Assembly (NCBI GenBank): GCA_003561495.1
Contig: PWWM01000085.1
Coordinates: 1-8,877, forward strand
Length of the DNA stretch: 8,877 nucleotides
Origin: Gammaproteobacteria bacterium
GTDB lineage: Bacteria > Pseudomonadota > Gammaproteobacteria > Xanthomonadales > Wenzhouxiangellaceae
Reading direction: 5' to 3'
The notes below the pieces were generated by a model. It saw nothing but the letters and a program-made list of their open reading frames with translations. It did no database searches and had not been told where the DNA came from. Shown piece by piece: positions 6,019 through 8,877 of this stretch. Both the position numbers and the translations under genes were made by a program. Numbering within the stretch: position 1 is the first letter of the stretch; each line of letters begins with the position of its first letter.

Positions 6019-7587
6019 TCAGGTTTTGTTCCTGGTCGGGTCATTGCGCCCGTACTGGTCATGGCTGGAGACCCAGTCCAGGGAGCTGATCGCGGCAGCC
6101 AGTGATATTTCACCGGCCAGTACTGTCCCGGCGACGATCTCGGCGAACTTGTGGACCTTGCCGACACCGGCACAATCCATGATCTTCAATGCTTCGTTCT
6201 GCGTGGGGAGTCCGGTGCCGCCGCCGACTGTCGCCACGATCAGCGAGGGCAGGGTGATCGAGATGTAGAGGTCCTTGTCTTCGGTCAGCTCGGTATACAG
6301 GATACCGGTGGACGACTCGGCGACATTGGCGACATCCTGACCGGTGGCGATGAACATCGCGGTGATGGCATTGGCGGCATGGCAGCCATTGTTGTTGGCG
6401 CCGGCGAGCATGCTGCCGACATTGGCGATGCCGGCATGCCGGTATAGCTGCTCGGTGTCGGCATCCATGATTTGCTGCAACACCTCTCGCTTGACCGTGC
6501 ATTCCGCGGTCACTCGCTTGCCGCGGGTTCGCATGGTGTTGATCATGGAGGCCTTCTTGTCGGTGGCCAGGTTGGCTTCCAGGAAGAAGTCGCGTACCTC
6601 GGCGTCTTTGTAATTGGCCAGAATCCAGTTGCAGGCGGCAAACGTTGCCTTGCCCACCATGTTCATGCCGGCCGCATCGCCGGTGGTGAAATTGAAGCGG
6701 GTATAGACAAACCGGCTGGCCAGGTAATAGTCGATGTATTTCAGGTTGACGAACCGATCGGATTCCTTGCAAACGGCTTTGAGCTCGTCCATGTGCGCCA
6801 CCAGCCAGTCGGCAAATGCTCGCGCCTGGCCGGCGGATTCGAAACCGAACACCGGTGCGCGCTGCATGTTGTCACCCACCACGGCACATGTTACGCCACC
6901 GCTTTGGGCAATGACTTTCATGCCGCGGTTGTAAGAGCCGACCAGCGTGCCTTCGGTGGTGGCCAGGGGGACGTAGAATTCACCGTTGGCATGCTTGCCA
7001 TGAATCTTCAATGGCCCGGCGATGCCCAGCGGAATCTGGGCGACTCCGGTGAAGTGTTCGATGTTGCCGCGGGTGAGGTGCGGATCGAAGGACGGCCGGG
7101 CAATATGATTGAGCTTGCAACCCGACTTCTGTTCCACGAAAGCACGCCGGGCGATCACGACTTCCTCGGAATAGTCATCCTGAATGTCACGCGGAATCGC
7201 ATCAGGGTCGCGCTGACCGGTATTGAGTTGATCCTTCACGTTCAACTCGAGCCGGCCGAAGGGTTCGACGGTAAACTCGAGATCGATCTCATGCTCTCCG
7301 GGTGGCAGAGATTCGGTAGCGATCTCGACATTCATCAGTGTGCCCAGCGAAAACTCGACGGACTTGTCACCACCCAGTTCATCCGCGGTTTGCCGCAGAC
7401 CGGATTCGAACTGCAATCTGACCTGGGCCAGTGGGATCTGTTGGCCATTGAGGGCGATACGATCCAGTGATTTCAGGATCGCCGGCGCCAGGCGGTTCTT
7501 GATCGACAGCACGACCCCTTCGGAAGTATTGCGCAGGCTGGAACGGTTGTAGAGGTTCCTGAGCAGCGATTTTGGAATGAATTGCAT
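6019..7587 (-). CDS. Hydroxymethylglutaryl-CoA reductase, class I-like, with N-terminal extension
   Basis: HMG-CoA reductase makes mevalonate from HMG-CoA using NAD(P)H, the committed step of the mevalonate route to isoprenoids. The catalytic part (about residues 135-512) has all hallmarks: IPLGIAGPL, catalytic E212 in TTEGTLVGS, cofactor loop GDAAGMNM (303-310), lysine in ATDKKAS (343-345), aspartate D418 in GQDVANVAESS, TVGGGTGLPTQ, and the histidine H509 in SSHDQYGRN. The layout fits class I enzymes better than the class II enzymes of many bacteria, but there is no membrane anchor. Residues 1-120 are an extra, mostly beta-rich region (SVEFSLGTLMNVEIA, LPPGEHEIDLEF). The 522-residue start ATG 7587 is preferred over an upstream TTG at 7626 because GGAGG sits 6 nt before it. 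It leads an operon with two unknown genes. Most gammaproteobacteria use the MEP pathway, so this gene may be acquired or serve a special pathway. Confidence 0.93.
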   Translation of the reverse strand: MQFIPKSLLRNLYNRSSLRNTSEGVVLSIKNRLAPAILKSLDRIALNGQQIPLAQVRLQFESGLRQTADELGGDKSVEFSLGTLMNVEIATESLPPGEHEIDLEFTVEPFGRLELNVKDQLNTGQRDPDAIPRDIQDDYSEEVVIARRAFVEQKSGCKLNHIARPSFDPHLTRGNIEHFTGVAQIPLGIAGPLKIHGKHANGEFYVPLATTEGTLVGSYNRGMKVIAQSGGVTCAVVGDNMQRAPVFGFESAGQARAFADWLVAHMDELKAVCKESDRFVNLKYIDYYLASRFVYTRFNFTTGDAAGMNMVGKATFAACNWILANYKDAEVRDFFLEANLATDKKASMINTMRTRGKRVTAECTVKREVLQQIMDADTEQLYRHAGIANVGSMLAGANNNGCHAANAITAMFIATGQDVANVAESSTGILYTELTEDKDLYISITLPSLIVATVGGGTGLPTQNEALKIMDCAGVGKVHKFAEIVAGTVLAGEISLAAAISSLDWVSSHDQYGRNDPTRNKT

Positions 7588-7593
7588 CGTGGT

Positions 7594-7598
7594 CCTCC
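7594..7598 (-). promoter_or_regulatory. Shine-Dalgarno of the HMG-CoA reductase gene
   Basis: GGAGG on the minus strand, 6 nt before ATG 7587. This fixes the start and excludes the longer reading frame from TTG 7626. Confidence 0.8.
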
Positions 7599-7615
7599 GC
7601 GTGGCGGATATGGAA

Positions 7616-7621
7616 ATTACA
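7616..7621 (-). promoter_or_regulatory. Possible -10 element of the hmgR operon
   Basis: TGTAAT on the minus strand matches TATAAT at five of six positions and would give a leader of roughly 20 nt that includes the Shine-Dalgarno. No convincing -35 hexamer is found at 16-18 bp spacing, so support is weak. Confidence 0.2.
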
Positions 7622-7669
7622 GCCAACCTACAAAAATGCTACACCATACGGTCTGGATTGTCCTGTTGA

Positions 7670-7705
7670 TTGGTTGTGTTGGTTTTATTGGTTCTTTTGG
7701 TTACC
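7670..7705 (+). repeat. Four 9-bp direct repeats (TTGGTTnnn) upstream of hmgR
   Basis: TTGGTT starts at 7670, 7679, 7688 and 7697, exactly every 9 bp, with varying third triplets (GTG, TTA, CTT, ACC). The array adjoins the outer end of repeat copy C and lies about 80-120 bp upstream of the hmgR start. Confidence 0.75.
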
Positions 7706-7845
7706 TCTGCGTCTCCCATCAAACAGATTTGCAAGTGGTTGTTTTTAATGATGGGATTTTTCTTGAACCGACGGAGGTTGAATGGGAGCTTCGATCGGAG
7801 TTAGGTCACGCGAACGATGTGACGGAGAAGGATTCGAAGGTGTCC

Positions 7846-7869
7846 GTCGGGGACGTAGCCCCGACCTAC
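7846..7869 (-). repeat. GTAG-headed REP palindrome, copy C unit 1
   Basis: On the minus strand, GTAG then GTCGGGG-CTACGT-CCCCGAC; identical to the units in copies A and B. Confidence 0.85.
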
Positions 7870-7902
7870 AACCCTACCGGACCGGTTGGGTTTGCGAAGA
7901 AT

Positions 7903-7926
7903 GTAGGTCGGCCCTACGTGGCCGAC
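7903..7926 (+). repeat. GTAG-headed REP palindrome, copy C unit 2 (simple form)
   Basis: GTAG then GTCGGCC-CTACGT-GGCCGAC, a perfect 7-bp stem with the same loop as unit 1. It faces unit 1 head to head across 33 bp, forming a BIME-like pair. This unit reveals where the 66-bp insertion sits in copies A and B. Confidence 0.85.
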
Positions 7927-7985
7927 GGTCGACATTGAATCTATCGACACCGTTCGGTTCGCGTGTTCGAGTTCTGCGTAGGGAC

Positions 7986-8636
7986 TCAACCGGTGACCTG
8001 GTCGCGCAGGTAGACCGGTTCGATGCGGTAGCCGGGTACCGGCTGGGTATGCTGTGATAGCTCCAGCACGGCGCGGGCATCAGGCCAGGTTTGATCATCG
8101 ACGGGCAATTCGAAACCTGATGAAGTCAGAACTTCGGCATGGGCGCGAGCGCCGGGGCCGGCGGCCAGCCAGTCGGTACCGTGAACTTCGGCCAGTGCAT
8201 CCGGGGCCAGCAGGCGCTCTTCGCCGATGCGCTGGGGTCCGGAGGGGGAAGGCTGGTACCAGGCGGCATACACCTCGCCCATGCGCGCATCGAGCAGGGC
8301 CAGGAAATTGCGCCCGGGGTGCGTTCGGCCAATATTGAAGGCCAAGGCGTCGAGGCTGGAAACCGGATGTACCGGCAGGTCATGGGCCAGCGCCAGTCCC
8401 TGGACGATGCTCAGCCCGATGCGAAGGCTGGTGAAGCCGCCGGGGCCGCGACTTACCGCCAGGCTGTCGAGGTCGCCAAATCCGATGCCGGCTTCGCTCA
8501 AGAGCTCTCGCGACCACGGCAGGATCAGGTTTGCGTGGGCGCGCGATTCGACTGCATCGCGGCTCAGCACGGACTCGCCGCATTGCAGGGCGACGGAGCA
8601 GAGTTCGGTGGAGGATTCTATGGCGAGGCGGGGCAT
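7986..8636 (-). CDS. tsaB: tRNA threonylcarbamoyladenosine biosynthesis protein TsaB
   Basis: TsaB is the non-catalytic partner of TsaD in the TsaBDE complex that attaches threonylcarbamoyl to A37 of ANN-decoding tRNAs in the cytoplasm. The 216 residues (E. coli TsaB is 231) show the ASKHA-fold signatures of the family: LAIESSTELCSVAL at the start, SRAHANLILPW, DLDSLAVSRGPGGFTSLRIG (56-74), a GLALAHDLPVHPVSSLDALA stretch, a DARMGEVYAAWY strand, and the typical end EPVYLRDQVTG. ATG 8636 fits homologue starts. No Shine-Dalgarno precedes it; TAAAAT on the minus strand (8643-8648) is a -10-like hexamer so close that a transcript could begin at or next to the ATG. The upstream side is the tandem-repeat tract from 8651, and the gene ends 22 bp from repeat copy C. 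Confidence 0.94.
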   Translation of the reverse strand: MPRLAIESSTELCSVALQCGESVLSRDAVESRAHANLILPWSRELLSEAGIGFGDLDSLAVSRGPGGFTSLRIGLSIVQGLALAHDLPVHPVSSLDALAFNIGRTHPGRNFLALLDARMGEVYAAWYQPSPSGPQRIGEERLLAPDALAEVHGTDWLAAGPGARAHAEVLTSSGFELPVDDQTWPDARAVLELSQHTQPVPGYRIEPVYLRDQVTG

Positions 8637-8663
8637 GGGTGTATTTTACAGGGGCTAATGGGC

Positions 8664-8711
8664 GAAAGGGTTAATGGGTGAAAGGGTTAATGGGTGAAAG
8701 GGTTAATGGGC
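8664..8711 (+). repeat. 16-bp tandem repeat, three units
   Basis: Three consecutive units of GAAAGGGTTAATGGG plus T or C (8664, 8680, 8696), with a degenerate fourth unit after 8712 and a partial unit before. Only the last base differs among the three. Confidence 0.9.
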
Positions 8712-8732
8712 AAAGAGGTTAAGGGGTTAAGA

Positions 8733-8802
8733 GGTTCAAGGCTCAAGGCTCAAGGAACAAGGTTTAAGGTTTAAGGTTTAAGGTTTAAGGTTTAAGGTTT
8801 AA
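8733..8802 (+). repeat. Heptamer tandem repeat, ten units
   Basis: Ten in-register heptamers of form GGnnnAA: GGTTCAA, GGCTCAA twice, GGAACAA, then six perfect GGTTTAA units (8761-8802). The perfect block adjoining variant units suggests recent slippage expansion. Confidence 0.9.
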
Positions 8803-8877
8803 GGAAAATCCATTAGCCCATTGGCCCGTTGGCCCTTTAGCCCCGAGCTACCATCAAATCTGGTGTGTGAGCTGACT

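Larger units (their letters stand above)
7703..7964 (+). repeat. Long modular dispersed repeat, copy C (short form)
   Basis: This copy fills the gap between the hmgR operon and tsaB. It aligns with copy A from the right arm of the CTCTGTG hairpin (CTCTGCGTCTC), through the CATCAAACAGATTT linker and both REP palindromes, to GGTTCGCGTG near 7963. It lacks the left hairpin arm, the 66-bp insertion in the second palindrome and the tail seen in A and B. It therefore looks like the simple form of the family or one that lost those parts. Small open frames across it are not credible genes. Confidence 0.85.
8651..8844. repeat. Self-complementary tandem-repeat tract upstream of tsaB
   Basis: The tract opens with GGGGCTAA (8651-8658) and closes with its complement TTAGCCCC (8837-8844). 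GGGCTAATGG at 8652-8661 is also the exact complement of 8810-8819. Between the ends lie a 16-bp tandem array, a heptamer array, and a right flank of degenerate GGCCAA/GGGCTAA units on the opposite strand. No coding potential is seen. The remaining bases 8845-8877 hold nothing I can assign. Confidence 0.75.

Noticed and set aside
6472..7470. 332-codon open frame antisense to the HMG-CoA reductase gene
   Set aside because: The minus-strand reductase has all catalytic motifs; the antisense frame shows no recognisable domain.
8139..8681. 180-codon open frame antisense to tsaB running into the tandem repeats
   Set aside because: No start signal, no recognisable motifs, and fully overlapped by tsaB.
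8761..8802. GGTTTAA array as telomere-like sequence or replicon end
   Set aside because: The heptamer is not a canonical telomere repeat, the block is only 42 bp, and it continues into other repeat types within an apparently ordinary chromosome region.
8651..8844. CRISPR array
   Set aside because: Units are contiguous 7-bp and 16-bp tandems without unique spacers.

Overview
The window looks like a GC-rich gammaproteobacterial chromosome segment. This rests on the NuoN, TruB and TsaB sequences and on GTAG-headed REP palindromes; the family is uncertain, with a Chromatiales- or Wenzhouxiangella-like lineage as a guess. It mixes housekeeping genes with an unusually dense set of intergenic repeats.

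Left part, plus strand: the end of a small GxxExxY-family protein gene with a CTCTGTG-type repeat behind it, then nuoN (complex I subunit N). A 67-bp perfect-stem inverted-repeat element starts at the nuoN stop codon. Next comes truB (tRNA pseudouridine-55 synthase). After truB lies repeat copy A (about 480 bp), then a gene for an exported or membrane-anchored two-lobed retropepsin-like aspartic protease, then repeat copy B, which is copy A in inverted orientation. The protease gene is thus framed by two long inverted repeats.

Right part, minus strand: tsaB (tRNA t6A biogenesis) reads leftward. A third, shorter repeat copy (C) follows. Next is a compact three-gene operon: a class I-type HMG-CoA reductase with an extra N-terminal domain of about 120 residues, a 187-residue protein of unknown function, and a 196-residue two-helix membrane protein that overlaps it by 4 bp. 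Upstream of tsaB, the window ends in a self-complementary array of 16-bp and 7-bp tandem repeats.

The main unexplained signal is the repeat family (copies A, B, C). It is modular: a CTCTGTG hairpin, a linker, then two facing GTAG-headed REP palindromes that share the loop CTACGT. In A and B the second palindrome carries a 66-bp insertion that itself folds, and the 90 bp around it are identical between the two copies. Nearly every junction between transcription units carries some repeat. The second point of interest is the HMG-CoA reductase operon with its two uncharacterised partners. No CRISPR array, rRNA, tRNA or autonomous transposase is visible.
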